Positions 45,375 through 57,509 of a DNA stretch of 64,000 nucleotides are shown piece after piece. A program made the position numbers and the translations under genes. Origin of the DNA: Callorhinus ursinus. Its lineage: Eukaryota > Chordata > Mammalia > Carnivora > Otariidae. The stretch spans positions 3,259,893 through 3,323,892 of the forward strand of contig NW_020313057.1 of NCBI RefSeq assembly GCF_003265705.1, given 5' to 3'. Under the pieces are notes generated by a model. It worked only from the letters and a program-made list of their open reading frames with translations. It was not told the DNA's origin and did not search any database. How positions within the stretch are numbered: position 1 is the stretch's first letter; each line of letters begins with the position of its first letter.

Positions 45375-45560
45375 ACCATGTCCTACTCGCGTGACTGTTG
45401 GCAAGCATTTAATCTTTCTGAGCTTTGATTTCCTTATCAATAAAGTGTAGCTAATGCTACCCAGCTTACAGGATCATAGTGAAGATCTAAAAGAGGTAAT
45501 TTAGTGCAAGTGCCGAGGGGCATGCCTGATGCAAAGGAGGTAGTCATGAGTTAGTCTTCA
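45375..45560 (+). repeat. MIR SINE, plus strand
   Basis: 'gcgtgactgttggcaagcatttaatctttctgagctttgatttccttatcaataaagtg' and the diverged 3' part follow MIR. Confidence 0.75.
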
Positions 45561-47659
45561 TTTTCCCTTTGCCTTCCCCTAGAAAAGGCATCTGTTTCAA
45601 ACCCTGAACTGCAGTAAGTCATTTTCTGTTTCTCTACCCCTAAGTTCTCTCTCCCTACTCCCACTCAAACTTCTCCCTGGAATTAGCAGGAGTTTTGGTT
45701 CTGTGGAAGCAAAAACATTTACTCCTGGCCTCGACTTCATCAATCTGTGGCCGTTCTGCCTGCCTGCTCCCAAAATGCAGGAGCTACCTGGTCCTGAGCT
45801 CTGCAGCCAACAGGGGCATGGAGCCCTGGGGACAGGCCTGTACTTGGCTTCTTCTGCTCTCCAGGCTGGGTTTCCCTAGTGGAGCTTCTGAGCAAGGTGA
45901 CTTTGGACTGTCTTGCCAGAGCCCTCTCCTGGGAGAGAGCCAGAGACCGTGTTCAACATGCCACAGGGCTTGGGGACTTGACATCTATAGGTCAGTGACT
46001 CTCCTCTCAGCCTTGCTAGGGAATATAGGCTTTCTCGTGTGAGTCTAATTGTCTAGAAAAAAATATTTGCCTCACAGTCCCATTAGCCTTGGGTTTCCTC
46101 TGTTGCTCATGGCATGCTCATTAGGATGTCATCCCACTATCTCAAGAACAGCTGTTTGCAGATTGGCACTTCCTTTCCAGGATTACAAAGGGCCACTGGG
46201 GGATTTTGTGGGAATGCAAGGCTTCTGCAAGATGCGATAAGAGGGACATATCAGACCTGGTGTTTCATAATTAGTTGTCACCAGTCTGGGGCTCCTGTAG
46301 CTGCTGCAATGCCACTGGGCTCACGAGAGGAAATAACACACATGTGCGTGTGCACGAATGTATTCATGCAAACACACACACAATATCACACCAAAGTAAA
46401 GCACACAGAAGGCCCAGTCAGAGTGCACAGATGACTCTTCAGAACTAGCGCCAGAATTGTCCGCAATGCCCTTGGTGACATATTTGGCCTGCTTCCTTTT
46501 GTCCGTGTGTCCTCAACTAGTTTCAAAGGATTTAAGGTTCTTCCTTTCCAGGTACAGCTTGGAGGCTTCTCGTTCAGCAGCCATTTCAATAGCAGATCCA
46601 TACACTAAGAGCCCTGAAACATACACTGAAGGAAAGGAAAACGGAGGAGATCGAGCAGGGCTCCTGAAACATTACTTGTCAGATTCAATAACCCAGGATG
46701 TAGACTCAAATCTGTCCATTCAGAACGAGGCCAGGCGGCTCTAGCTCTCTGTCCTGCAGCCTGGCTTCTGTTGTCAGCCCTCTGTGCACACTTTCTCAAG
46801 GCCATCAGTGACCCTTGAATGCCACACACTGCTCCCAGGCCTCATCTGCGCACACTGCCTGGAAAATTGCTCCTCTGTTTACAATTCAACTCGTTTTTAG
46901 CAAAATAATACATGTGCATGGCAATGTTCATAACATTTTAAAGTTGAAGAGTACTAAAATGACTTATAAAGAAAAATACCAGGCTTCCAGCCCTTTCTCC
47001 CAATCTCTGAGTCTTCTCCCCAGGGACATCCCTTGAAAGATGAGGCTTTGACTTGCTTAAAGCCTTGCTCCACATCCCTAAAAATACCCATGTATCTCTT
47101 TCCCTTGATCTTTACCAATATATCCATATCACAGTTTAAATCAAAATTCAATCTTATTATGACTACCAATCCATTGTTTCCAGTGGGGAAACAGTGTATA
47201 TCATGATTACATATCCTGGATTTTACAACTTCATGTTTTTCTAGGTGGTACTAGTTGCCTGGTTTCATTGGGGGCTTGATATTCTGTATACCTATCAATC
47301 ATTTTTCTTTGAGAACTTGAATAGAGCTTTGTATCTCCTTTCAATTTGGCACACTCATTAGATACTCAATCCATACATTTTTTTTTTCTTTTTTTGAGAC
47401 CCCTCCTTCCTGGGCCTCTCCCAAGTTCCTGTACCACCTGGGCTAGCTCCTCTCTGAGTCCCTTGTGTGACTGGGTCCTTGGGGCTCCTCTCGTCATTAT
47501 TCCAAGAACTTCCTTTTCAGCTCTCCTGGGATTCATTCTCTTTTTCTTAGAATTCAAATCCCTTCTTTGTAGGTTTAACTTTCTTTTACTGGAGACTCTC
47601 TTCCAGTAACCTCCTGAGACGAGGTGCATGAGAAGTCAATGTTTGTGTTCTTGAATGTC
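45561..47659. other. Non-coding DNA without recognised features
   Basis: No exon or named repeat was recognised. A short CA-rich patch lies near 46335-46390. Frames such as 45695-46042 and 46114-46434 have no domain. Confidence 0.4.
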
Positions 47660-48301
47660 TTCCCTTAACACTTAATTAATAACTTGACTAGTGATTCCTT
47701 GTCTGAGTTTGAAATCCAAAGCTGCATTTCCAGGCTTTACTCCCCTCTTATGTTACAGGTCAAAATGTTTGGGCACAAGGAGCTCTGTATGTCCAGAGCT
47801 ACTCATTATCATCTCCCCAAACCTGCCCCTTCTCTTGGGTACCTAGCTAATAGGACCATCCTTCCTCTACTCCCTCATGGTAGAGGATCACCATATACCT
47901 CCCTCTACCATTTATTGTTCCCCAACATCTTATATTCAGCCTGTCACCACTGTCCTAGTTCTGGGCTTAATCGCCTCTCATTTGGACAATTTCAGTAATC
48001 TTGCAACCTCTCTCCTGGCTTCAGATATATCTGGGCTCTCCATTCTACCACTCAGCCTTTACCACTCAAGCCCAAAAAATTCAAGTTAGATGGGTATCAC
48101 TTCCTTGCAAAAAGTTACTTGTAATGACTCCCTGTTGCTCACAGAATAAAGTCTAAAATATATTTTTCTATAGGATGTATGTCAGAACCTGGCTTTGATG
48201 GCATTTCTTACCACTTTTGTTCCCGCATGTGCGATTCTACTGCCTCACCTAATTTTCTCAACAAGTCTATTATCTGCATTCGTGCTATCAAGGTTTAAAA
48301 T
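47660..48301 (+). repeat. LINE-2 fragment, plus strand
   Basis: 'ccactgtcctagttctgggcttaatcgcctctcatttggacaatttcagtaatcttgcaacctctctcctgg', 'gtaatgactccctgttgctcacagaataaagtctaaa' and 'catgtgcgattctactgcc' follow the L2 3' region in order. It is terminated by the L1 insertion that follows. Confidence 0.88.
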
Positions 48302-48311
48302 TCAAATGGAG

Positions 48312-48587
48312 TAGGAAGAGAAAAGTGAAGAGGGGAAATCGGAGGGAGAGATGAACCATGAGAGACTATGGACTCTGAGAAACAAAATGAGGGTTTTAGG
48401 GGGGAGGCAGGTGGGGGGGTGGGTTAGCCCGGTGATGGGTATTAAGGAGGGCACGTACTGCATAGAGCACTGGGTGTTATACGAAAACAATGAATCGTGG
48501 ATCACTAAATCAAAAACTTATAATGTATTGTATGGCAACTAACAAAACGTGATAAAATAAAATTTAAAAAATAAAAAAATTAAAAAA
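48312..48587 (+). mobile_element. Young LINE-1 3' end, plus strand
   Basis: The L1 starts in the 3'UTR ('gagagatgaaccatgagagactatgg') and shows the G-rich block, 'gagcactgggtgttatac', a diverged 'aaatcaaaaacttataatg' and an A-rich tail. The direct repeat CAAATGGAGT flanks it (about 48302-48311 and 48588-48597). It inserted at the end of the L2 fragment. Confidence 0.95.
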
Positions 48588-48597
48588 CAAATGGAGT

Positions 48598-49070
48598 GGA
48601 GCACCCCATGAGACAGTAACAGTGAGCATCCCCTAGGCATCCTCATTTACATCTTAGCAGGTGTCCATTGTATGTATTTTGCCTTGATCTTCTACTGGGT
48701 AACCTTTCTCATTTTGACTTCTGGGATGTTGGCAGCCTTCTAGGGCACACTCAAGATAAACCCTATTCTCATGATGTGAGATTTCCCAGTACCTATCTTT
48801 TTATCAGATCAAGTGCTTTCCTTCCTCACTTGGGAAAATACAGGTCATGTGGCTTATCCCAGAGACCCCTGGGCAAATGGGCACTTGCCCTTAGGAGTGA
48901 CATGGTTCTGGGCATAGTACGGAAAGCAATCTGATGGCCCCAAAGAAAGCCACCCTCCTTTGCAGCACCAGAGGGATTACTTGAACCAAGACAACCATTC
49001 CCCTATTGAAGGAAATTACATTAAACTTCTCCTCCTGGAAAAAGGAAGCCTGGAAATTAGAAGCAGATTT
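48598..49070. other. Non-coding DNA without recognised features
   Basis: Nothing recognised. Confidence 0.45.
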
Positions 49071-49085
49071 AAAAGTTGATCATTA

Positions 49086-49115
49086 GTGCTCGCTTCGGCA
49101 GCACATATACTAAAA
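49086..49115 (+). pseudogene. U6 snRNA 5' fragment (nt 1-30) with 16-bp TSDs
   Basis: The 30 bases match the first 30 nucleotides of mammalian U6 snRNA exactly, including the 5' stem-loop GTGCTCGCTTCGGCAGCAC. The perfect direct repeat AAAAGTTGATCATTAG lies at 49071-49086 and 49112-49127; its first four A's overlap the last four of the U6 piece and its last G overlaps U6 base 1. The reconstructed target, read on the bottom strand, is CTTTT/AAATC, an ideal L1 endonuclease site. The copy lacks the rest of U6 and any poly-A, so it is non-functional. Confidence 0.95.
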
Positions 49116-49129
49116 GTTGATCATTAGCC

Positions 49130-50500
49130 ACCCAATGCTTATCTAAGACACCTGAAATTTGAGAGCTGAGCCTAGTAAAACTCAAAAGTCAACATCCATT
49201 GACTCTGTTTGGAGGTGTACTATATATATTCAGCTAATCCTGGGTAGTCAATACCATAGATAAGAACATTATTTATTTTGCCATTCTGGGTGCAATTACA
49301 CAGTTTACCCTGTGCAAACTGCACTTCATAAAAATGGCAAATCAATGCTAGTTATCAAAATCCATCCACATGGATGGATAGCCCATGAAAAAGAGCTTTG
49401 CAAAATGGTCTTGAAAGCCAATCTACACAGCCAGCCCCACACCGGTCAGCTTATTACCTGATTAATCACACAGGCATCCTGGCAATCTTATCGATTCCTC
49501 AGAACCTGGACATGACATCACTTCTAATAGCACATGCAATAATCCATTACCACCATGCAGAATGGCCATTATCCCGGGCTGTAGCCGTTGATTGCCTGAT
49601 TTAGCCTCATGCTGGGAAGGACAAGTGGAGCTCTGATGGGGGCAAATCATATCCAGGGCAGATGTGAAGGACTTTCATATGGAGGAATAGAATCTGTCTG
49701 CCACTTGCAAGCAGGATCCCTCCCTGCCCCTCCTTCTCTGGGTGAATAGTTGAATAATCCTGCCAGCATGTCGATGCCCTGGAATTTGATGTCTCTGAAG
49801 CAAGGGATGCTAAGACAATATGGACTAATCCTCCACACAGGCCATTAATATTTTCCACTTGACATTCTCTACAGCGTGATCATTGCCAGAAAGATTGAAA
49901 TGAGGTTCTGGGATGCCCAGTTAGCACGTGAGGTTTCCATGCAGCAAATGCTGTATTTTCTTCCCTACCTCGGAAGAATGTAGTGTGCTTTCCTTTGTGA
50001 TGGAATGTGTATTGTTGAGTTGATGGGGATGGGGGTCTTATTCTGGGCTAATTAATTCTCTACTCCTTGTTACTCCAATGAAACTACTGAACAGGGTGTT
50101 CTCAAAGGTCCAAAAAGAAGCCTCTTTACCACCCAATGTATGTGGCTAATTTGCATGACCTTTAAGCAGTGCAGAAGGATGAAACATGGATGTCATAGGG
50201 GAAGGTGTATGAAGAGGCAGAGAGGTGGATGGTGAGATCCACGAAAGCTGTTATATTGAGGCAACAGGAAAACAGTGTGCAGAAGTCAGAGTGGAAAGTG
50301 TGTGTGTGTCTGTGTGTGTGTCCCATTTACAAAAAACTTTGACAAATCTCATTTCATCCTGTTGGGTAGCTGTTCAGTAAACGTCCAGGTGTAAATCAGG
50401 TAAAAGGTTGTTTTACTTCTTTCCAGATACCTCATCACAGGGGGATCTAAGTGTGAGGAACAAAAGCAAACTCTTCCAAAAAGCAGAAGCTCCCTTGTAT
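49130..50500. other. Non-coding DNA without recognised features
   Basis: A short (GT)n run occurs at about 50300-50321. Nothing else was recognised. Confidence 0.45.
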
Positions 50501-50559
50501 CCTCAATTCCTGGCCCAGCACCTGATACATAGTAGTTATCTAGCAGTTAATGGACCCCA

Positions 50560-50775
50560 AAGCCTCTTGCAGTGTGACCCTGGGCAGGTTTCTCCATTTC
50601 TCTGTGCCTCAGTGTCCCCATCTTCCTCTAGGGAAAAGGAAAGTGCCTTCTTGGTGAGGTGTTAGGAAAATTAAAGAATCAATATATCTAAAAGCCTTTA
50701 GAATAGGGCCTGCAATAGACTTTGCCATGTAAGGGGGTTGCCATTATTCTGTTAGACACTCAATAAAGTAACTGT
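50560..50775 (+). repeat. MIR SINE, plus strand
   Basis: 'gcagtgtgaccctgggcaggtttctccatttctctgtgcctcagtgtccccatc' and the 3' 'cactcaataaagtaactgttgaatgaatc' match MIR. A short L2/MIR-like 3' end ('cctggcccagcacctgatacatagtag') precedes it at 50507-50535. Confidence 0.82.
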
Positions 50776-50815
50776 TGAATGAATCATGCAACGTAAGCAA
50801 TAAAAGGATATTTTA

Positions 50816-51022
50816 TTTTTTTTAAATTAAATTTTTTAAGATTTTATTTATTTATTTGCCAGAGATAGACAGAAGAGCACAAGCAGAGGGCATGGCAGAG
50901 GAAGAGGGAGAAGCAGGCTCTGCACTGAGCAGGGAGCCCGATGCGGGGCTCGATCCCACGACCCTGGGATCATGACCTGAGCCGAAGGCAGACGCTTAAC
51001 CATCCGAGCCACCCAGGCGCCC
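50816..51022 (-). mobile_element. Carnivoran SINE (SINEC), minus strand
   Basis: The plus strand shows a T-rich tail, 'aagattttatttatttatttgccagag', 'gcagggagcccgatgcggggctcgatccc' and 'gagccacccaggcgcc'. It is flanked by a perfect 18-bp TSD CAATAAAAGGATATTTTA (50798-50815 and 51023-51040). It is a young copy. Confidence 0.98.
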
Positions 51023-51284
51023 CAATAAAAGGATATTTTAAAAATTGGTTTGGACAAGGGCAAGGCCAATAGCCTAGAGCTTGGTATGGAATACAAGAAG
51101 AGCACAGACAATGTAATATCAGAAACGAGTAGTAGACTCATCCCAGCTCACCAGACCTCTACCAGCAACAATAATTGGGAGTCAAACTGAACAATTCAGT
51201 TCAAACTTCTTTTATTTTCTTTGTCTGGCTGGTCATGGAGGAGAACTATTAAATAAAGCCCAGAATGTAGACCAAGTAGACAAG

Positions 51285-51362
51285 GGGAGATTGAGAGAAG
51301 AAGGAAGGAAGGAAAAGGGGAAGGAAGGAAGAATGAACGGAAAGGCTGGGAAAGGAAGGAAA
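51285..51362 (+). repeat. Imperfect (GGAA)n purine tract
   Basis: GGAA-type units recur with interruptions on the plus strand, and the strand is almost free of pyrimidines. GGAA is the ETS core, but nothing here shows regulatory use. Confidence 0.85.
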
Positions 51363-54300
51363 ATTTTATCTGCCTACCCACCCTAGCTGTAATTATACCT
51401 ACAGTTTCTTCCAAATGCCATAGGAGGAGAAAAATCTGTCCAAAGGTGGACGATGCCAACAATGTACTTCGTCAATGCAAACCTGCGTTAAAACCAAGCG
51501 AACCCTCAACTATCCTGCCCCGGTGGGGACCGTGAATAATCTCACAGGCCTTGGGCATGTGAAGGCTGGTGATAACTGTGTTGCTTGGTATCTTCCCTCC
51601 TACTCTTGGGGATATTGGGTTTCGTGTTTGGCCTAAATTCCAGCCACTTTTCAAATATAAAATTATGGATACGGGCAGCATTTTTGTTTGCATAACCTCA
51701 GTCAGAGCTTACTCTAATAAAAGGTGACATGAATGACCCAGGTTAGCTGAGTTAGAAGCTAATGGGAAGGGTGATGGGGCTTTTAAAGAAGGACAGAACT
51801 TCCCTTCCCAACTCCCCTCAGCCCTACTCCGGGAATGTTCCAAATTGCTGAGGCGTTCTTCGTGTGTGTCTTTGGTTCAGTCTCATCCTGTTTATCTTCC
51901 CACCTGTTTTATAGGACAGGGAGTGTATACCCCAAACTGCATTCAAAGCCTGTCTTCCCTCCCTCAGCTCAGGGCTGCAGTGGGAAAGGCCGGCATGCGG
52001 CTCCTGGCTTCCTCCTCCACGTCCCTCCCCGTGGGCCCTGCTCCCTGAGCTGCCTCTAGCACGTCTAGGCTCTCTCTGTGGGGCTGATGGACGTCTAAAC
52101 CCAGCTCTTGTTCTTGTGGAGTGGAGTGCCCTGTGGGTTCTTTGAACAACCTGCCCCCTTCCCACCACGGTTCCCTGGCACAAGTGATGGCTTTTCTTCT
52201 ACTTAGTCATTTAAGACCCCTTCTTGCCCCACAGCCCCAGCCCCTTTCTCCTGGAGTTCCGTAGCCCTTCATACAACACCCTGAGCACCCGAGATGGACC
52301 AAGACCAGCTCTCTTAGGCACTCGTAGCTGACCCAAGATGATGGGATTGAAGTGACTTCCCCTGCACCATTCTTCTCTTCTCTTGGCTGCCACCCATGCT
52401 CAGCCAGTCCCTATCACCTAAAAAACTTGCTGTACCCCTCCCAATGGGCTTCTCCTCGGAGCCCCTCGCTGGGCTGAGGTGAGGGGGCAGCAGGCTCCTC
52501 GCCTCCTCGTTCTTCTGACTCCTTTGCTGACAGCCTGCAGAGCCAGGTCAACATGGGACCTCAAATCTGGTCTCAGGCTTTCCTTTGCATGCTTCGAGAG
52601 GACGTGGAGAAGGAGGGAATGGTTGGCACCTGTGGTCCTCAGACATACGAAACCGAGAGAGTCCCCTTTCGACATGCTGCTAAATTTACAACAAAGAATG
52701 GCTAGAGATGGACATTAGAAGAGGCACTTATACTGTCAGCTTTGTATCTCTGTCCTTAGTGTAAGCGGTATTTCACCTTCTACCAGAGAGAATGAAAGAA
52801 GACAGGGGTAGCATTTCGTGAAATGCTTCCGTCCTTATTTTCCAGAAGGGCGCTTCAAGCCACTTTCCCAACACTGCTCAGGTCACGGCCCTTTGCCCCC
52901 GCCCCCCTGCCCCACAGTGGCCCCAGGCTGCCCTCGGGCCAGGAGCTTCATTATGGCCCCCCACTGTACCCACTGTGTGACCTGTTGCCTCCTTCCTCCC
53001 ACCCCAAAAACCTGGCCCAAATGTCTCTGCCCCGTTATCCCTTCTTTCCGGATTCTGGCAAGTGAACAAAATAAAGCGGTGCGGACGAGTTCACCTAGCA
53101 CCAGTGATTACAAGTCTGAGGTAAGATATGCATACACGGGAAACCTCAGGCGGCCAAAGGGACGAGCCGCATGAATGGTCATTTCAGGCACTGGGCCACA
53201 GTTGGGATGAACGCTGGAGGCCAGTAGGCCAGGCAGTCTAGACAAGAGGCTGCAGTGACCAGTGTCCCCGTTTCTGTGTCAGTTCTCAGTATCCTGTCAA
53301 GAACCGCCCCCCCCCCCCAGCCTTCCCGCGGCTTCTCAGCACGTGCCAGCTCAGTCGCTGGCCCGATCTGGGTCAGCTGCCGTGCCCCTGTCCACACACT
53401 CAGCGGCGGGTCTCCCCTCTCCTGCGGCCACCCCCCCACAGCCCTGGTGTTGTCACGTGCTTTCCCTCTGACAGGCCATTATCCCCCAAGCCCCCCCTTC
53501 TACCTCCTGCTATCTGTGACCAAGAACACCCACTGGATTTGATACATCTTGCTTTGGTGTATCAAGACCATTGATTTTCCTGAAATATGGTTCAATCGAT
53601 CCCTATGCATTTTCATTCCAGAGTTTGAATGTAAACATTTTCACTGAGATGGGAAGGAAATGTTCAAAATAAACAAAAAAATTCCACCAGGCTTGGGTGC
53701 TCTGCTCTAAGAGGCATCAAACACAGCAGCTTCAGGGGCTCTAGAGCAGAGGTGGGTCTTCTCCATCCCATCTCCTGGGGGTTCGCTCACTGCATCCCTG
53801 CAGCAGGCTCCCCATCTGTCCCGTGCGCCATTACACTGTGCCCTGGGTGCGCAGGGGAACTCCGTGCCCACCATCCTGGCAAAAACATGCTTTCTCTAAC
53901 TAATACTCTGTTCCAGATGTTTCCCCCTTGCTTTTCTGTTGTCTTGTAGCTACTCTTTTTTCACCCTCTCCCAGTCCTTTGCTCCCAAGTCTCTGGTCTC
54001 AGTGCTGATCGTGGGTATTTACCCTCAGATCTCTTCCTCCTCTTTCCCTCCCCCGCCCCAATGGCTGCCTCCAGGGCTCCCGGTCAACTGGCTGGCATCA
54101 GTGCACGGAGGATGCAGGGGGGAGGCTGGAGGGGAGTAGGAGGAAGGAGCAGGGCCTTCCTCCCCCTTCCCCCTGCCCCCCTCTTGGCCTTGGCCCACGG
54201 CTTCAGCAGTGATCAGGTCTCACCCATGGGTCCCCAGGGTTCCAGCCTCTACAAGGTAACCCTGGCCCTAGGTTCCTCCCTCTACCCCTCCGGCCAGGGG

Positions 54301-54559
54301 CTGTCCTGTCTCCCCAGCTCCTGTGGGCTTCTTTGCTCTTCCTGTCACCCGTGCTCCTCACCAAGGGACAGCAGAACAGCAGTTCCAGAGACTCTAGAAC
54401 TGCTCCTTCTAATGCCATTTCCTGGCTTAAATTCTCTCTTTTTCAAAGCCAGGGGTTTTTCCCTTTCTCTGTTAGATCCCATGGATATCTGTCCTTCCTG
54501 GATTTCTAACCTGCTGTAATCTGATGAAGTCCTCTGTGCCACGTGAGAGTATATAATGG
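51363..54559. other. Non-coding, GC-richer single-copy-like DNA
   Basis: This part is richer in C and G than the rest, with long C runs (53306-53318 is a near-pure C tract). Several open frames (51824-52183, 52818-53174, 54061-54519) are explained by this composition. None shows a domain or splice frame that I can support, and there is no CpG island by eye. Confidence 0.4.
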
Positions 54560-54780
54560 GCCAAGTCAGGCCCTGAAATCAAACATCTTGACTTTGGCTT
54601 CATCTTAGATCTGACAGTTCTAGCTGTGTTACCTTGGTCAAATTATTAACCTCTCTGAGCCCCAGTTTCATCAGCTGTAAAATATGGACCCCGAAGCTCA
54701 TTTCTGCGTTGAGATAGCCTTGGGTCACCTTCTAGCACGCTGCGGGCAACTGCTAGGTACGCAGTAAACGTTAATCCCCC
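54560..54780 (+). repeat. MIR SINE, plus strand
   Basis: 'tctagctgtgttaccttggtcaaattattaacctctctgagccccagtttcatcagctgtaaaatatgga' and 'aactgctaggtacgcagtaaacgtta' follow the MIR order. Confidence 0.88.
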
Positions 54781-54784
54781 TCAC

Positions 54785-57337
54785 CTCTCGAAAAGTGGTC
54801 AGATCTGCAAAGGTGTGAATGCATATCCCTTCCGGGGAAACAGATCTGTATTATAACAGTGGCCTTCTGAAATTAAATGCTTTTGTCTCAATAACTAATT
54901 TTAAATGTGTAAACCTTAAACACCTACAGCAAAACCATCAAGAAGATAGTTTTGGACAAGCTGACCTTTGAGAGCCTTCAATCTGTCTGAGGAGGTGGCT
55001 GGCTACTCTGTGGGGACTGTGGAAAGCTCCAGAGCCAACCTCCTCCTCCCCGTTAGCTGGGAGAAGACACTGGTGCTGATAGAGAAATGATCCTGCTCCT
55101 CACCCCCCCGGGGGGTAGAGTAAATGGGGCTCAAATGTGTGCGAGCCTGGCTCAGGGTTATTTTTGTTTCCATTAACATTCTCTTCTATATGTATTTTAA
55201 CCTTAATCAAATGCATATGTTTTTGTTTTATTTGCACTTAGTTCATCAAAGTATCCTTTATGATCTGAACTATGCCATGAGGCCTTAAGCTCTTCAGTGA
55301 AACACTCATTAATACCCCTGGGAAACAGGAAATTGCATTTAGTCAAATATAAATAAATTCAGTTCCCAGGGGCTTTGCCCTGGTCTGGGTCAGGGGAGAG
55401 AGACAGTGACTTCTCAGCTGATGTGGTCCCGCGCCCCCTCTCAAACCGCTCTGGAAGGAAGCAGTCCCAGGATTCGCGACAGATAAGTGTTTTGAAATTG
55501 TGCCTGTCCTTTGTTCAAAACCGTTACATAGTTGAGTGGGGTTTTATCAAGGAAATTCGATGCATTTGGCCCAATCATTGGGTATCATTCCAGATCTATT
55601 GCCACCCCAAAATAGTCTGAAACCAGGCAGTGCAGGAAGAAAGCGAGAAAAGAGGGAAAAAGGTATATAAACCTCAACCACCTAGCCAGAGACGCTCCGC
55701 AAGACTCTCCTTGTTGCTGGCCTTCTCTCTCACCCCCTCACTGGCTCCCCCATGCACATATGGAACCCATTACGAACAAAGCCCGATTGTTGTATATTTG
55801 GAATTTCCCACATCAACTTGATGCTTTCTTTAACTGCCTCTTAATGTGTGTCTGCACTGGGTGACCAGACCCACGTTTCCATCCTTCCCACCCCACCCCC
55901 ACCAGCACCCCCCTTCTGAGAGTCTTTCCTGGTTCATTTTCCAGCAGTGTAAACCTCCACTTCTTCCCCCTTGCACCCCGCCCCACTTCCTATTAGAATC
56001 TTTGAATAAACAGAACTTTCTTTTCCATGGTTGGCAATAAACTGGTCTGCAGAGAGTAAATAAAAGCCGGATCCCAAAGCATATAAGTGATATCAGACTA
56101 ACACCAAAAAGCATGAATTACTACAAAGGAAATGGCATCCCTTTCATAAATCCCAGAATGGAGAGGAGCAGCGGATGTAGAAATACATTACAAACAAGAA
56201 AAAAAAAACCCTCCAATTCTGGAAGCCCCTTACTTGTTTCTCTTTACTGTAATTTTCTCTGCTATAGATAAGCGTATTTGGAGGGGGGAGCAGAGAGAGG
56301 GGACTATAGATGAAGAATATATCAATTACAAAATATTACAGAAAAGTTAAAATTTTAGGCCATGTGTACCATCCTTCAGAGGATTATCTGATCTGGAATT
56401 ACACGCTATTATTAGAAAAGAACAGGCAAACGTGATGGATGAATCTGAACTTAGTCCTTTTCAGAGCCTTGTAAAATCAAACAGAACTTCTTCACATTTA
56501 CTGACACACATAAAAATAAATGTTCTATAACACAAACATTTAAATGAAGAGATGCCAAATGCGAGTCTGTCTCGTATATTCGATTCATCTAGACCACGTG
56601 ATACCCCAACATTTTTTTTCCCCTTCTCTCACACTTTATCTTTGCAGACTACATTCACATATATAATTAATTGCACTCCTACACTTATTTTTCCGTGCAC
56701 TGGAAAGCAGGAGAGAAAAACCAGAGAGGCGCATCTGATGCTCAGGGTCATACATGTAATTTATGACCGCAAGCAGGGATCCCTCCAAGTCCCCAGTGCG
56801 TTATGTCACGGGTCTGCAAATATTTTTCCTGTGTTTGGAAAAGAGTGAAATCAGAATGCAGGATTTCACATTAATCTCCGCACCAGATGGTGATATTCCA
56901 AATAGTCTTTTTAAGGTGAGCATGTGACCTACTGTATGGCCGAGGGGCTTTGGAGTCACGTGATGGAATGAATAATACGAGTGATAGCGCTTCGATTAGA
57001 CAACTGACCTGGTTACCATCTGTAGCCACGAGAAGCAAAGTTGCCATTTCTGGATCACTCTCCCCAGAAGCATCGCTTGCCAACTTCTGGGACACGCAGT
57101 CTCACCGAAGGACTGACAGGCAGGGACAGACAAGGGGCAGCTAACGCTGTTGCTGAAGGCAGGCTGAAGTTGGAGAACTTGGGCTATTTTTCTGCTTCCC
57201 CATCCCCCGCCTCCCGACGAACCACATCTTGACTCATATGGTCGAAAGAAAAAACTCTTTCGGTTATTTGATATTTGGGAAACCTCCAGGAGACCATAAC
57301 TTAGTTTGGAGGAAGCCTTGTCTCTCACTTTGCTGGG

Positions 57338-57338
<1 letters not shown>
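54785..57338. other. Non-coding DNA upstream of the CA repeat; no repeats recognised
   Basis: Over 2.5 kb contain no repeat I can name, unusual for this window, as expected where insertions are not tolerated or by chance. A 7-bp inverted repeat CGAAAGA/TCTTTCG lies at about 57243-57262. Confidence 0.4.
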
Positions 57339-57374
<36 letters not shown>

Positions 57375-57402
57375 TCACTCACACACAGGAACGCACACAC
57401 GC
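57339..57402 (+). repeat. Compound (AC)n/(ACTC)n microsatellite
   Basis: About 16 uninterrupted AC units run into TCAC units and further ACAC runs. It is likely to vary in length. Confidence 0.96.
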
Positions 57403-57413
57403 GGCTCTACACC

Positions 57414-57506
57414 ATGGTGGTTCAGGCTGCAGTGGCTCCGAATAGATCTCAAAGACTTTTACTGAAAATTCCTTATGGATCTCTGAGAAGACGCAGCGTG
57501 GAGAGG
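57414..57506 (+). CDS. Weak candidate first coding exon
   Basis: An ATG in strong Kozak context (ACCATGG) opens 31 codons that end exactly at AGG|GTAAGA, a good splice-donor match in phase 0. The peptide begins MVVQAAVAPNRSQ and ends basic, ..LRRRSVER. The 2.5 kb upstream is free of recognised repeats. Against it: I do not recognise the peptide, the frame is also open through the CA repeat just upstream, and no downstream exon can be linked. It could easily be chance. Confidence 0.15.
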
Positions 57507-57509
57507 GTA

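Noticed and set aside
54061..54519. 152-codon plus-strand frame
   Set aside because: C-rich composition lacks stops by chance. The protein is low complexity without a domain.
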